A stretch of 37,796 nt of DNA from Chitinophagales bacterium (GTDB lineage Bacteria > Bacteroidota > Bacteroidia > Chitinophagales > Chitinophagaceae), in the NCBI GenBank assembly GCA_026931905.1, contig JAIXLB010000060.1:1-37796 (forward strand), written 5' to 3'. The position numbers and the translations under genes are program-made. Of the stretch, positions 1 through 10,085 are shown in pieces. Every line of letters begins with the position of its first letter. The first letter of the stretch is position 1. The notes below the pieces were generated by a model. It had not been told where the DNA came from, did not search any database, and saw only the letters and a program-made list of their open reading frames with translations.

Positions 1-125
1 GATAAATAAATTGGAATTAGAAATTTCAGTAAGTGCAATAAATAAATGCTTAACAATATATTTTTAAGACCACGTTTCGTTTACTTTTTACTTTTTATGC
101 TATAAAATTCATTTATAGAACAATT

Positions 126-156
126 CCTAATTTTGCAATGCAAGTCCAAAATTGGG
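126..156 (+). other. Hairpin with 10-bp stem, role unknown
   Basis: The arm CCTAATTTTG (126-135) pairs with CAAAATTGGG (147-156), including one G-U pair, around an 11-nt loop. A run of eight T lies about 16 nt further on. That is too far for a classical intrinsic terminator. It could still end a transcript entering from the left, or be part of a small RNA. Confidence 0.35.
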
Positions 157-261
157 ATAAATTCGCTTTTTTTTGCAGGTATTTGCATTCTTTTAAAAAA
201 ATATAAGTGCATGATAATTAGTTAGTTGTAATTAATTTAAAAATCTTTTTCCTGTTTGGCA

Positions 262-290
262 TTTGCTTTGATTTATAAAATATAACTTTG
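262..290 (+). promoter_or_regulatory. Predicted promoter of the lipoprotein gene
   Basis: TTTG (262-265), a 17-nt spacer and TAACTTTG (283-290) match the Bacteroidota -33 TTTG and -7 TAnnTTTG elements with normal spacing. Transcription would begin near 297, giving a leader of roughly 95 nt before the ATG at 391. Confidence 0.6.
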
Positions 291-390
291 AATTATCCAA
301 TATTCTACTCGTAAAAACTTAACGAAGTCCATTTTTATTCTTTGAATTACCTGAAAGTAAAAATTAAATTATCAATTATAATTTCAGGAA

Positions 391-813
391 ATGAAAAAGG
401 TATTAGGTTTTTTATTTGCAATTATTTTGTTTACATCTTGTTCCAAACAAGATAATTTTATGCCTCAAACTCAAGCAGAAACTGGCACTCCATTATTTTA
501 TAGAGATGCTTATTTGGCTGTAACTTCTTTTACTGCAAATGCTGTAGGTGCTTCATCTATTAAATTAGATTTTTCTACTTTATACGAAAAAAATATTAGT
601 AAAATAGAATTATTGAGTGGCACAACACCCAATACATTATGTGTTATTTATTCTACTGATATTAATACCAATAGTTCTCAACTTAAAAATTATAATTATA
701 TAGAATCAAATCCTAAAAGTTCAACAATGTATTATTTAATTCGTTATGAATTGAATAATGGCGATTGGGGCTTTACCGATATTTTAAAATATCAAGCAGG
801 AGGAGGTAAATAA
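391..813 (+). CDS. Small predicted lipoprotein, function unknown
   Basis: This 140-residue protein starts with a lipoprotein signal: a Lys pair, a hydrophobic stretch, and a lipobox (FTSC) with the modified Cys at residue 17. It should be anchored in the outer membrane or periplasm. The mature part is rich in Ser, Thr and Asn, with alternating polar and hydrophobic residues that suggest beta structure. It resembles a single fibronectin-like or jelly-roll domain, but no family can be named. It stands alone, with its own promoter (262-290) and a strong terminator right behind it (852-882). The coding sequence is as AT-rich as its neighbours, so nothing suggests transfer. Confidence 0.75.
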   Translation: MKKVLGFLFAIILFTSCSKQDNFMPQTQAETGTPLFYRDAYLAVTSFTANAVGASSIKLDFSTLYEKNISKIELLSGTTPNTLCVIYSTDINTNSSQLKNYNYIESNPKSSTMYYLIRYELNNGDWGFTDILKYQAGGGK

Positions 814-851
814 TAATTTGTACCCTAATTAATCCGTAGCCTTTTTAATGC

Positions 852-882
852 AAAGCTCAGTAATACTGGGCTTTTTTATTTT
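852..882 (+). terminator. Intrinsic terminator of the lipoprotein gene
   Basis: AAAGCTCAG (852-860) pairs with CTGGGCTTT (866-874) in a 9-bp stem with one G-U pair and a TAATA loop, followed by a T-rich tail. The reverse strand lacks a T tail, so it works mainly on the plus strand. It sits 3 nt before the stop codon of the convergent gene. Confidence 0.85.
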
Positions 883-884
883 TA

Positions 885-1877
885 TTAAAAAGGAAGTTCT
901 ATCGATTCTGGGTTAATAAACTCGTAGGTATTTTCATTTTCTAAAAAACTAATAGGAGCATTGGGGTAGGTTACAATTTCTGTTTTTTTCAAACCCCAAG
1001 GTTTCCAATATTCTACAAGCACTTCTGAAAACATTTTATCATCCCATTTTGCAAATAAGTTATTTTCATTTGTAGTACTAAAAGGGTGTGCAGTTATAAC
1101 AAGTTTATTTTCTTTTTCTTCAATTTGATATTGGGGTTTGTACTGTAATAAATAATTGTTGTACATAAATCTTGCTTTTAACTCTTCGAACTGAATAGGA
1201 TGCAAAATAGTTTCTCCAATTTTTTCGAGCAATGGAGTTTCATGTTGTTTAATAATTTCATTGTCTTGCAACATTGCAATAATGCCAAACTCATTGGTGC
1301 CAAGCGAAAAAACGAGGTTAATGGTATCGTCTCTGTAATTAAAAATTTCTTTTGAATATTTTAATTTTACAACAGTTATACTCCAAGGTTTTAAACTTCC
1401 AAATTCAATTGGTGCAACTAAGGATTGAAGCATTAAATGAAAAAGGCTAAATTTATTTTTAAGGGCTGGAGATATTGTAAACGCTATATTTTTCTTTTCT
1501 TTAGATTCCTTTTCAATGATTAAATCGTGATACAAAATACCATAAACCATTCTGCCTGTCCATAAAAAAAGTTTGTGTGTATCTAATTTTTTTACAGCAT
1601 CGTAGCCTTTATTAAAGGCTGTTTTTATTTCTTCGTCTAATTTTTCAAAAGCATTTTTAACCAAATGGGTACAGGGCAATTTTATGTCTTTGTACAGGAA
1701 AGAGGTTACATTATCCATCATGGTAAATTTGGTATTGCCGAGTTCATAATGTTGTAAAACCCATTCCGGAAATACGGTAATATTTTCGTTTTCGTTAAAT
1801 AATTCTTCGCCTGTTAAGAAACAGGTTTTGTTGTTGAAGAACATATTTTCGAAAGGATTGTATAATTGTAAAGACAT
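885..1877 (-). CDS. Conserved-looking protein of unknown function, possible degenerate HNH-like N-terminus
   Basis: This 330-residue protein has no signal peptide or membrane segment, so it is probably cytoplasmic. I do not recognise the family. Residues about 19-45 contain a CFLTGEEL motif followed by VFPEWVLQHYEL. That spacing recalls the zinc-knuckle plus FPxWL region of HNH-type nucleases, but the second Cys and the catalytic His are not evident, so nuclease activity is not claimed. The rest is mixed alpha/beta with no clear motif. A TACATTTG box at 1924-1931 on the same strand gives it its own promoter, with a leader of about 40 nt. It follows zapA by about 120 nt and is probably a separate unit. 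Confidence 0.7.
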   Translation of the reverse strand: MSLQLYNPFENMFFNNKTCFLTGEELFNENENITVFPEWVLQHYELGNTKFTMMDNVTSFLYKDIKLPCTHLVKNAFEKLDEEIKTAFNKGYDAVKKLDTHKLFLWTGRMVYGILYHDLIIEKESKEKKNIAFTISPALKNKFSLFHLMLQSLVAPIEFGSLKPWSITVVKLKYSKEIFNYRDDTINLVFSLGTNEFGIIAMLQDNEIIKQHETPLLEKIGETILHPIQFEELKARFMYNNYLLQYKPQYQIEEKENKLVITAHPFSTTNENNLFAKWDDKMFSEVLVEYWKPWGLKKTEIVTYPNAPISFLENENTYEFINPESIELPF

Positions 1878-1923
1878 AAAATGTATTAAAACAAAATTTG
1901 TATAAAGAATAAAGAATGAGTCA

Positions 1924-1931
1924 CAAATGTA
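1924..1931 (-). promoter_or_regulatory. -7 promoter box of the 330-residue unknown gene
   Basis: Read on the minus strand this is TACATTTG, a perfect TAnnTTTG. A TTTG lies upstream at 1947-1950 with a spacer of only 15 nt, shorter than usual, so the -33 part is uncertain. It lies about 47 nt upstream of the ATG. Confidence 0.5.
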
Positions 1932-2000
1932 GTTTTATTAATACAGCAAATTACCGAAAATGGGAAAGAGTTTAAAGAAGAAAATTAGGGAATGAAAAAA

Positions 2001-2297
2001 TTATTTTGTTTCGTTTAAGGCTTTGTTTAAATGATGTTCAAATGCTTTTAATTTATTTTCAGCTTCTTGCAAAGCAACCATTGCTTGCCCTGTTTTGTTT
2101 TGCTCTGTAGTAAACCATAAAAGAGCCATACTAACATAATCTTGCATATCTTTTCCTGCAAAATTTTCTTTGAACTCTACAATTTTTTCATTGATGAGTT
2201 TGGCTGTTTTTCTTACCAATTCTTCATCAGCAGCTTCTATTTTAAGTCGGTAAGCTCTATCTGCAATTACAATATTTACAGGAATTAATTCAGACAT
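2001..2297 (-). CDS. zapA: Cell division protein ZapA
   Basis: A 98-residue protein with the ZapA layout. The N-terminal beta strands (PVNIVIADRAYRLKIEAADE) include the typical I-A-x-R-x-Y-R-L-K pattern, followed by a long helix that forms a dimer or tetramer coiled coil. In characterised bacteria ZapA binds FtsZ and bundles its filaments at mid-cell. It begins only 7 nt after the small coiled-coil gene and lies downstream of pheT on the same strand, the gene order usual in Bacteroidota. RNase Y, often the next gene in this group, is not present here. Family assignment is solid; role at the septum is from the family. Confidence 0.88.
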   Translation of the reverse strand: MSELIPVNIVIADRAYRLKIEAADEELVRKTAKLINEKIVEFKENFAGKDMQDYVSMALLWFTTEQNKTGQAMVALQEAENKLKAFEHHLNKALNETK

Positions 2298-2304
2298 TTT
2301 TTTA

Positions 2305-2535
2305 TTATAAAGGGGTGTTTAATAAAAGCAAACACTTGTCAATTTCTTCTAAATATTTATCAATCTTTTTTTCTACATCAACAGAATTTTTTACTCCATT
2401 TATATTTATTTGATGTAGTTTTTTTATTTCTTTTTTTAACTGTTCATTTTCTTTTTGTAATGCAGCATAGCGTTGCAACAGTTGTTGCAATTTGTTTTGT
2501 AAAACAGTTAATTGTATTTCTATGCTATTATTCAT
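2305..2535 (-). CDS. Small coiled-coil protein between pheT and zapA
   Basis: A 76-residue cytoplasmic protein. Residues about 5-45 form a strong predicted coiled coil with Leu, Ile and Val at heptad positions and many Gln, Lys and Glu, followed by a second helix at about 52-72. The gene is 7 nt upstream of zapA and almost certainly cotranscribed. Position and shape suggest a division-accessory protein comparable to ZapB, which is also a short coiled coil that works with ZapA. There is no sequence proof of homology. A TACATTTG box ends only 7 nt before the ATG, so transcripts from it would have almost no leader. Confidence 0.75.
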   Translation of the reverse strand: MNNSIEIQLTVLQNKLQQLLQRYAALQKENEQLKKEIKKLHQININGVKNSVDVEKKIDKYLEEIDKCLLLLNTPL

Positions 2536-2541
2536 TGATTA

Positions 2542-2549
2542 CAAATGTA
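2542..2549 (-). promoter_or_regulatory. -7 promoter box ahead of the coiled-coil/zapA pair
   Basis: On the minus strand this is TACATTTG. It lies in the 58-nt gap after pheT. A TTTG is found 24 nt further upstream (2574-2577), slightly beyond normal spacing. It suggests zapA can be transcribed independently of pheT, with a nearly leaderless mRNA. Confidence 0.45.
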
Positions 2550-2593
2550 ATTATTTGATGAAGATTTAGGATTCAAAAAAAAACTTCTAAAAA

Positions 2594-5017
2594 TTATTTT
2601 CTAATTTCTGCTGCCAAGTCTTTTTCAAGCTGTTGAATAAGTTTATGAATCATACTGTCAATTTCTTTATCTGTTAAGGTTTTTTCCTCATCGCTAAAAG
2701 TGAAATTTACAGCCATTGATTTTTTATCTTTTCCTAATTTATCGCTTTCAAATACATCAAATAATCGAATGTTTTTTAGTTTATTCAGTTTTAATTTTTG
2801 TATCGTTTGTTCTATTTGATGGTATGTAACATTAGTATTTACAAGCATTGCAAGATCTCTTTGCATTGCAGGAAACTTGCTGATTTCCTGATAAATAATA
2901 TTTTGTTCTGTAACTTGTTTTAAAAGTGCAGCATAATTAAAATCAATAAAAAATACGGGTTGTTTGATATCAAAATTTTGGGTTTGACTTTTTGCTACTT
3001 CATACAAAAATCCAAGTTTTATTTTGCCACTATATATTTCTAAAGCAAGTGCATTTTCTTCAGAAGGTTTAAAAACAATATGCTCAATTCCTGCAACATT
3101 TAAAACTGCATGAGCAATACCTTTAGCTGTATAAAAATCTATTTTGTTTTCCTTTTTATTCCAAACATCTTCATGCTCTAAGCCTGTAATATAAAGGGCT
3201 AAATGTTCTTCTTCTTTATAATTTCCTGTTTCATTGGTGAAATAAGTTTTGCCAAATTCAAACAATTTTAAATTACTGTTTTTTCTGTTGATGTTGTAAG
3301 CAATTACTTCCAAACCCGTTTCAAGCATGTGTGGTTTTAATACATCTAAATCGGCACTTAAATTATTGAGCATTTTTACAGTATTGTTTAAAACTGCATC
3401 AGAATAGTATTTGCTATTGGTAATAGAGTTGGTAAGAATTTCGTGAAAGCCTTGCCCTATAAGGTAATGAGCCATTTTTTCTTTTAATCCTTCTTTTATT
3501 TCCATATTATCTGTTTGAGGAGATATAGTAACAGAGGAAGGAATTTCAATGTTATCCAATCCATCTATTCTTATAATTTCTTCAACAATATCAGCAGGCA
3601 ATTCAATATCTGGTTTATTAAAAGGCACAGCAACCCTTATTTCATCAATGCTTTCTTTTACAATTTCAAAACCAAGTGAGGTTAAAATTCTTCTTACTGC
3701 ATCTGGATGATAATTTTTACCACTCAATTTTTTTAAATAATGATTTTTTAAAGAAACTTCTTGCTTGGCTTTTTTTTCTGGATATACATCTATAATATCA
3801 CTCGAAATATTCCCTCCAGCTATTTCTTTTATTAAAGTTACAGCACGTTGTAATACAGCTACAGTATGGCTTATATCAACTCCTTTTTCAAATCTGGTTG
3901 CAGCATCTGTTCTTAAATTGTGCAGCATAGAAGTTCTTCTAATGGTAGTTGCATCGAAGCAAGCACTTTCTAAAAAAATATTTTTAGTAGTTGGTTTTAT
4001 ACCACTATTCAATCCTCCAAAAACACCACCTATGCACATAGGTGTATTGTTTCCATCGCAAATCATTAAATCATTTTCAGAGAGTTTTCTTTCTTTTTCA
4101 TCTAAAGCAATAAAACTGGTATTGTTGGGTAAATTTTTTACCACAACATGCTTGCTTGTAATTTTATCTGCATCAAAAGCATGTAAAGGTTGCCCTGTTT
4201 CGTGTAAAATGAAATTGGTAATATCCACTACATTGTTGATAGATTTTACACCAATAGCAGTTAATTTATTTTTTAACCAAGCAGGACTTTCTTTTATTTC
4301 AACATTGGTAATGCTTACACCAGCATAACGAGGGCAAGCTTTTGTATTTTCTACAGTAACTTGTATGGGTAAATTATTATTATCTGCTTTAAAGTTATTG
4401 GTAAAAATATTTTTGATTTTAAAATCTTCTTTGTTGTGGTGAATTAAATAAGCACACACATCTTTTGCAACACCATAATGACTCATGGCATCCATACGAT
4501 TTGGGGTAAGTCCTATTTCAAAAATAATATCGTTGTAGGGATTAAAATATGTTGCAGCAGTTGTTCCAACTGTTACATCATTGGGTAAAACAATAATTCC
4601 ATCGTGATTGGCAGATAAGCCAATTTCATCTTCAGCACAAATCATTCCATAGCTGTCAATACCACGAATTTTTGCAACTTTCATAGTAATAGCATCGCCA
4701 TTTAAAGGATAAATTGTTGTACCAACTGTTGCTACAACTACTTTTTGTCCTTGAGCTACATTGCTTGCACCACAAACAATTTGCAAAGGTTGCTGAGCAT
4801 TAATGTTTACTGTAGTAATTTTTAATTTATCTGCATTAGGGTGTTGTTCACAGGTTAATACTTCACCAATTATTAAACCTTCCAAACCTCCTTTAATGCT
4901 TTGGTATTTTTCCATGCTTTCAACTTCCAATCCTACAGAAGTTAAAATTTTAGATAATTTTTCTGGTTCAACAGATACAGGTAAATACTCACTTAGCCAG
5001 TTGTAACTTATTGTCAT
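2594..5017 (-). CDS. pheT: Phenylalanyl-tRNA synthetase beta subunit
   Basis: An 807-residue protein, normal length for bacterial PheT. It charges tRNA-Phe in an alpha2-beta2 complex with PheS, which lies outside this window. In order: an N-terminal catalytic-like start (ISYNWLSEYL), an OB-fold tRNA-binding domain at about 40-150, the B3/B4 editing domain at about 210-395, B5, the catalytic-like core at about 480-690, and a C-terminal ferredoxin-fold anticodon-binding domain (FPAMQRDLAM at about 710-807). All are intact, with no frameshift. It leads a minus-strand cluster with the coiled-coil gene and zapA. A TATCTTCG box upstream of the start (minus strand, 5040-5047) is a plausible weak -7 element. 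Confidence 0.97.
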   Translation of the reverse strand: MTISYNWLSEYLPVSVEPEKLSKILTSVGLEVESMEKYQSIKGGLEGLIIGEVLTCEQHPNADKLKITTVNINAQQPLQIVCGASNVAQGQKVVVATVGTTIYPLNGDAITMKVAKIRGIDSYGMICAEDEIGLSANHDGIIVLPNDVTVGTTAATYFNPYNDIIFEIGLTPNRMDAMSHYGVAKDVCAYLIHHNKEDFKIKNIFTNNFKADNNNLPIQVTVENTKACPRYAGVSITNVEIKESPAWLKNKLTAIGVKSINNVVDITNFILHETGQPLHAFDADKITSKHVVVKNLPNNTSFIALDEKERKLSENDLMICDGNNTPMCIGGVFGGLNSGIKPTTKNIFLESACFDATTIRRTSMLHNLRTDAATRFEKGVDISHTVAVLQRAVTLIKEIAGGNISSDIIDVYPEKKAKQEVSLKNHYLKKLSGKNYHPDAVRRILTSLGFEIVKESIDEIRVAVPFNKPDIELPADIVEEIIRIDGLDNIEIPSSVTISPQTDNMEIKEGLKEKMAHYLIGQGFHEILTNSITNSKYYSDAVLNNTVKMLNNLSADLDVLKPHMLETGLEVIAYNINRKNSNLKLFEFGKTYFTNETGNYKEEEHLALYITGLEHEDVWNKKENKIDFYTAKGIAHAVLNVAGIEHIVFKPSEENALALEIYSGKIKLGFLYEVAKSQTQNFDIKQPVFFIDFNYAALLKQVTEQNIIYQEISKFPAMQRDLAMLVNTNVTYHQIEQTIQKLKLNKLKNIRLFDVFESDKLGKDKKSMAVNFTFSDEEKTLTDKEIDSMIHKLIQQLEKDLAAEIRK

Positions 5018-5091
5018 ATTCGTTGCTTATTCAAGCGGCGAAGATAATATTTATGAAGGTTTAAAATGTAAGGAGTAGTAGTATTTATTTG

Positions 5092-5610
5092 TTAGGCATA
5101 AATATCCAATAATCCATTGGGCAGTTGTACATGAATTTCTTTTTTTGAATGATTGATTTTTATTAAAGTTTCTTCATGCAAAGGAATGTAGGCTTCATTG
5201 TTATTATAAGTTATGCTCAATAAAACTTGATGAGGTTGTTCAATAACTTCATTAACCTTGCCCAGTATTGTATTATTTTCAATAACAGTATAATCTAACA
5301 AAGCAATGGCAGATTTTTTTCCTGCTTGTTTTCTAAACGCTTCTTCTGTAAGCCATATAGGTTTTCCAATAAGTTTATGAGCAGCTTCTTTGCTGTTTAT
5401 TCCTTCAAATTGTACATAACATTCTTCTTCATTTTTTGCTTTAGCATGTACTAAAAAATGAGGAATAAATTTTCCTTTAATGAGTTCTACAAATAAAACT
5501 TCAGTGCCTTTGAAATTTGTTTTTTTACCTAAAGAATGTTTTACAATTACTTCTCCTTGCACATTAAAAGTAGCTACAACTTTTCCTATTTGTATATATT
5601 CGCTCATCAT
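5092..5610 (-). CDS. rimM: Ribosome maturation factor RimM
   Basis: A 172-residue protein with the two RimM domains: an N-terminal beta-barrel starting IQIGKVVATFNVQGEV (the family's IGxIxxxxGxxGEV pattern), and a C-terminal PRC barrel (LLDYTVIENN onward, about 103-170). RimM binds ribosomal protein uS19 and aids 30S head maturation. rpsP, often next to rimM, is not adjacent here. Two ATG codons stand in tandem at the start; the second (5607) fits homologues equally well. The upstream region is shared with divergent gyrB and contains a TAGTTTTG -7 box (5618-5625, minus strand). Confidence 0.93.
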   Translation of the reverse strand: MMSEYIQIGKVVATFNVQGEVIVKHSLGKKTNFKGTEVLFVELIKGKFIPHFLVHAKAKNEEECYVQFEGINSKEAAHKLIGKPIWLTEEAFRKQAGKKSAIALLDYTVIENNTILGKVNEVIEQPHQVLLSITYNNNEAYIPLHEETLIKINHSKKEIHVQLPNGLLDIYA

Positions 5611-5617
5611 TTGAAAG

Positions 5618-5625
5618 CAAAACTA
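5618..5625 (-). promoter_or_regulatory. -7 promoter box of rimM
   Basis: On the minus strand this reads TAGTTTTG, a match to TAnnTTTG, about 8 nt upstream of the first ATG of rimM. No clear -33 TTTG is visible at the right distance, so this is only a candidate. Confidence 0.35.
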
Positions 5626-5722
5626 TTTGTTTTCAGTAAAATAAGCCATTTTGTTTATATCAGCCCTTAAAATAGTGCATAAAATAGTTGAAAAAGAAAG
5701 CAAAAAAACCAGCTTTTATCTG

Positions 5723-5730
5723 TATATTCG
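5723..5730 (+). promoter_or_regulatory. Candidate -7 promoter box of gyrB
   Basis: TATATTCG differs from TAnnTTTG at one base and lies about 43 nt upstream of the gyrB ATG. No convincing -33 element is visible. It is the best candidate in the 163-nt gap between the divergent rimM and gyrB. Confidence 0.35.
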
Positions 5731-5752
5731 CAGGCGTTTAAAAAATCAATAA

Positions 5753-7729
<1,977 letters not shown>

Positions 7730-7755
7730 GAAAAATAGGGATATCAACTAATCAA

Positions 7756-7962
7756 CTAATTAAGCAGCCCTTTTTGTATAAGCAATAGGGCTGTTTCTTT
7801 TAAATGAATTGGAACGTACAATTCTATATATCCAAAAGCCAAATAACTGCTATCCAACTTATTTAAAATTTGTACAGGTATCTCGTTTTCTTCCAACATG
7901 CCTTTTAAAATAGTTGCTTGTACGCTATCTCTTGTACTATAAATTAAAAACCAATTATTCAT
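7756..7962 (-). CDS. DUF2007-family small protein
   Basis: A 68-residue soluble protein that matches the DUF2007 pattern: a beta-alpha-beta start (WFLIYSTRDSVQATILKGML), a central segment ending in the hydrophobic ELYVP strand, and a final helix. DUF2007 proteins are ferredoxin-fold proteins sometimes described as putative signal-transducing or PII-like; no reaction is known. Its start codon overlaps the stop of the upstream CPBP protease gene by one base (TAATG), so the two are translationally coupled. The last codons also encode the gyrB terminator on the opposite strand. Confidence 0.8.
   Translation of the reverse strand: MNNWFLIYSTRDSVQATILKGMLEENEIPVQILNKLDSSYLAFGYIELYVPIHLKETALLLIQKGLLN
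7765..7800 (+). terminator. Predicted gyrB terminator inside the convergent gene
   Basis: CAGCCCT (7765-7771) pairs with AGGGCTG (7787-7793) around a 15-nt loop, followed by the T-rich TTTCTTTT. It lies 36 nt after the gyrB stop and within the 3' end of the DUF2007 gene on the other strand. Confidence 0.6.
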
Positions 7963-8909
7963 TATTCAAAAGGATTATTATTTTGTATTGTTTCTGGGGA
8001 ACCGTCAGGAATATTATTTGTACCAATATTGTTACATTCTTTTTTAAACTGAATAAACAATAAAACTATTAATATCAATGCCACTAAACCATAAATCAGT
8101 GGGAAGTTTTCTTCTAATGCTTTATCAGGATTTTCGCCTCTTAAACTTAAAGAATACAACACAGAAACAGCCAAAGCATTATTAATAAAATGAGCAAAAA
8201 TGTTTAGCCAAATATTTCTGCTATAATAAAAAATTAAACCCAATAAAATACCTAATGCAAACCTTGCCAAAAAGCCATAATAACTAAAATGTACTGCACT
8301 AAAAATGATAGATGTAACAATAATTGCCACCCACCTATTTTTAAACCAATGTTGCAACAATCTTTGAATAGCACCTCTAAATAAAACCTCTTCAAATACA
8401 GCAGGAGCAAGGGCTATTACCACCAAAGCAAAAATATATTCTTTCCATGAATTCATTTTGGCAATAATTTTTACCTGTTGGTTATAGGCTTCTTCTGCAG
8501 CTTTAAATTTTGTAGCCCATTCTTTAGATATTGGAATCATTTCGTTTAATGTGCCCAAACTTCCACTTAACCCTAATGCAGCAAGTGCAATACATAATAC
8601 AAGAAAAAATTGCCTTCCGCTTAATACTGAAGTAAAACCAAGTTGTTTAAAAGGTTGATGATTTACAATTCTTGCATAAATAACAGCAGGCACAAAAAAC
8701 ATAACAGTAGCTGCAACTAATTGTGTCCAACGCATTGCATTGGCATAAGCAGGGTTTAGCATATCTTTTTGCATACTTAAAAAACTATTGCCAGTAGCAA
8801 TAACCCAAACTCCTGCTGCAACTAAGGATGCCAAAATAAAACTCATACCTATCAATCCTAATAAAATTGCCAACTGATTTATGTAACTAATTTTTGGTTT
8901 TGTATTCAT
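7962..8909 (-). CDS. CPBP-family intramembrane glutamic endopeptidase
   Basis: A 315-residue polytopic membrane protein with about eight hydrophobic segments. The three CPBP/Abi motifs are complete: EEVLFR (E173, E174, R178), FSAVHFSYYG with H207, and HFINN with H240 and N244. These residues build the active site of the Rce1-like intramembrane proteases. The substrate is unknown; bacterial members act in prenylated-peptide processing, bacteriocin self-immunity or membrane quality control. It is followed with a one-base overlap by the DUF2007 gene. The upstream gap has a 13-bp dyad TACAAT-A-ATTGTA (8927-8939) that could be an operator. Confidence 0.9.
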   Translation of the reverse strand: MNTKPKISYINQLAILLGLIGMSFILASLVAAGVWVIATGNSFLSMQKDMLNPAYANAMRWTQLVAATVMFFVPAVIYARIVNHQPFKQLGFTSVLSGRQFFLVLCIALAALGLSGSLGTLNEMIPISKEWATKFKAAEEAYNQQVKIIAKMNSWKEYIFALVVIALAPAVFEEVLFRGAIQRLLQHWFKNRWVAIIVTSIIFSAVHFSYYGFLARFALGILLGLIFYYSRNIWLNIFAHFINNALAVSVLYSLSLRGENPDKALEENFPLIYGLVALILIVLLFIQFKKECNNIGTNNIPDGSPETIQNNNPFE

Positions 8910-9029
8910 TTGAAGGATAAAAAATTTACAATAATTGTATTTTAAAAAAGATAGTTGTGCAATTTAAGCAACATAACTAATAAATAAATTTTTTACAAGA
9001 GTTTATTCTTTTTGGACAAAGCAAAATAT

Positions 9030-9037
9030 TACATTTG
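9030..9037 (+). promoter_or_regulatory. -7 promoter box of the PfkB-like gene
   Basis: TACATTTG, a perfect TAnnTTTG. A TTTG stands at 9011-9014 with a short 15-nt spacer. The box lies downstream of an in-frame TTG at 9012, which makes that TTG an unlikely start and supports GTG at 9078. Confidence 0.55.
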
Positions 9038-9077
9038 CCTCCACGAAATATTTACTATAAAAATAAATACAACACAA

Positions 9078-10025
9078 GTGGAAAAACCTGTAATATGTAT
9101 TGGTGCTGCATTGGTAGATGAATTGTATAGCACTTCAAAACCCATTTTGTTAGCTACTACCAATGATGCTCAAGTACATCGCAGTGCTGGTGGTGTTGCA
9201 AGAAATATTGCACATCAATTAGCATTGTTAAATGTACCAGTGCAATTAATTAGTGTTTTTGGAAATGATGGAGAAGGCGATTGGCTTAAAACCATTTGTA
9301 GTTATGTAAATATTAAATTAGATGCAGCCATTACCAATCAAGCATTAACAGGCAAATACACAGGAATTTTAAACAACGACCGTTCGTTGTTTACTGCATT
9401 TCTTACCAATACTTCTTTAGATGCAATAACGCCACAACATTTGCAAAACAACGAAGCGTTATTATCAACTGCTTTTTGCATAATTGCAGATGCCAATATT
9501 CATCCAGATTCTGTTGCATGGTTGGCTCTTTTTTGTCATAGAAATAATATTCCATTTATTATAGAACCTGTTTCTGTTCCACCTGCACAAAAGTTTGCAA
9601 AAATGAATTTAAAAGGTATTCACATGATTACACCTAATGAAGATGAATTGCCTGCTATGTGTAGTTTTGGTGGTACAACCTTTGAAGAAAATGCAAAGGA
9701 ATTATTAGAAAGAGGAGTAGAAAAAGTATGGCTTCATAGGGGCAAAAGAGGCTCTATGTTATTTACACAAGAAAATACTTATTCTTTGGATGCCCCACCT
9801 GTAGATGACTCTGAAATAAAAGATGTAACAGGTGCAGGCGATGGAAGTTTAAGTGGTTGGTTGATGGGAAAATATTTAGGAAAAGATGATGAAGATTGTT
9901 TAAAAATATCTCATACACTTAGTGCAGAAATATTACAAGTAAATGGAGCTATTGCTACACATTTAAACCAACAAAAACTATTGCAATTAGTAGATAAATA
10001 TTATGAGGGTAGAACCTTCTTGTAG
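9078..10025 (+). CDS. PfkB-family carbohydrate/nucleoside kinase
   Basis: A ribokinase-like kinase of 315 residues from the GTG start. The frame stays open back to a TTG at 9012, but a promoter box inside that stretch argues against it, and VEKPVICIGAALVDELYS is the normal start strand of the fold. Motifs: SAGGVARNIA (about 36-45, sugar-binding PfkB signature 1) and DVTGAGDGSLSGW (about 249-261, signature 2 with catalytic Asp about 255). Length and the GGVARNIA pattern resemble pseudouridine kinase (PsuK), but the partner psuG is absent from the window, so the substrate is left open. It is a single-gene unit convergent with ricT; no terminator is obvious behind it. Confidence 0.85.
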   Translation: MEKPVICIGAALVDELYSTSKPILLATTNDAQVHRSAGGVARNIAHQLALLNVPVQLISVFGNDGEGDWLKTICSYVNIKLDAAITNQALTGKYTGILNNDRSLFTAFLTNTSLDAITPQHLQNNEALLSTAFCIIADANIHPDSVAWLALFCHRNNIPFIIEPVSVPPAQKFAKMNLKGIHMITPNEDELPAMCSFGGTTFEENAKELLERGVEKVWLHRGKRGSMLFTQENTYSLDAPPVDDSEIKDVTGAGDGSLSGWLMGKYLGKDDEDCLKISHTLSAEILQVNGAIATHLNQQKLLQLVDKYYEGRTFL

Positions 10026-10085
10026 CAACAGTTGCATCGGGTTTTACTGTAAGTTTTAAAGGACGAAATTATCCATTAAAATTTA

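Larger units (their letters stand above)
1..390. other. Non-coding leader region at the left edge
   Basis: No credible gene is visible here on either strand. It is very AT-rich. It holds one long-stem hairpin (126-156) and a good Bacteroidota promoter (262-290), both listed separately. The left edge may be the downstream flank of a gene outside the window, but no coding sequence enters from that side. Confidence 0.6.

Noticed and set aside
3765..4328. Long plus-strand open frame within pheT
   Set aside because: It lies wholly antisense to intact pheT, has no family motif, and its composition is the mirror of the real gene.
9012..9077. TTG start for the PfkB-like kinase
   Set aside because: A TACATTTG promoter box lies inside this stretch, and the extra residues are unlike the family's start; GTG at 9078 is preferred.
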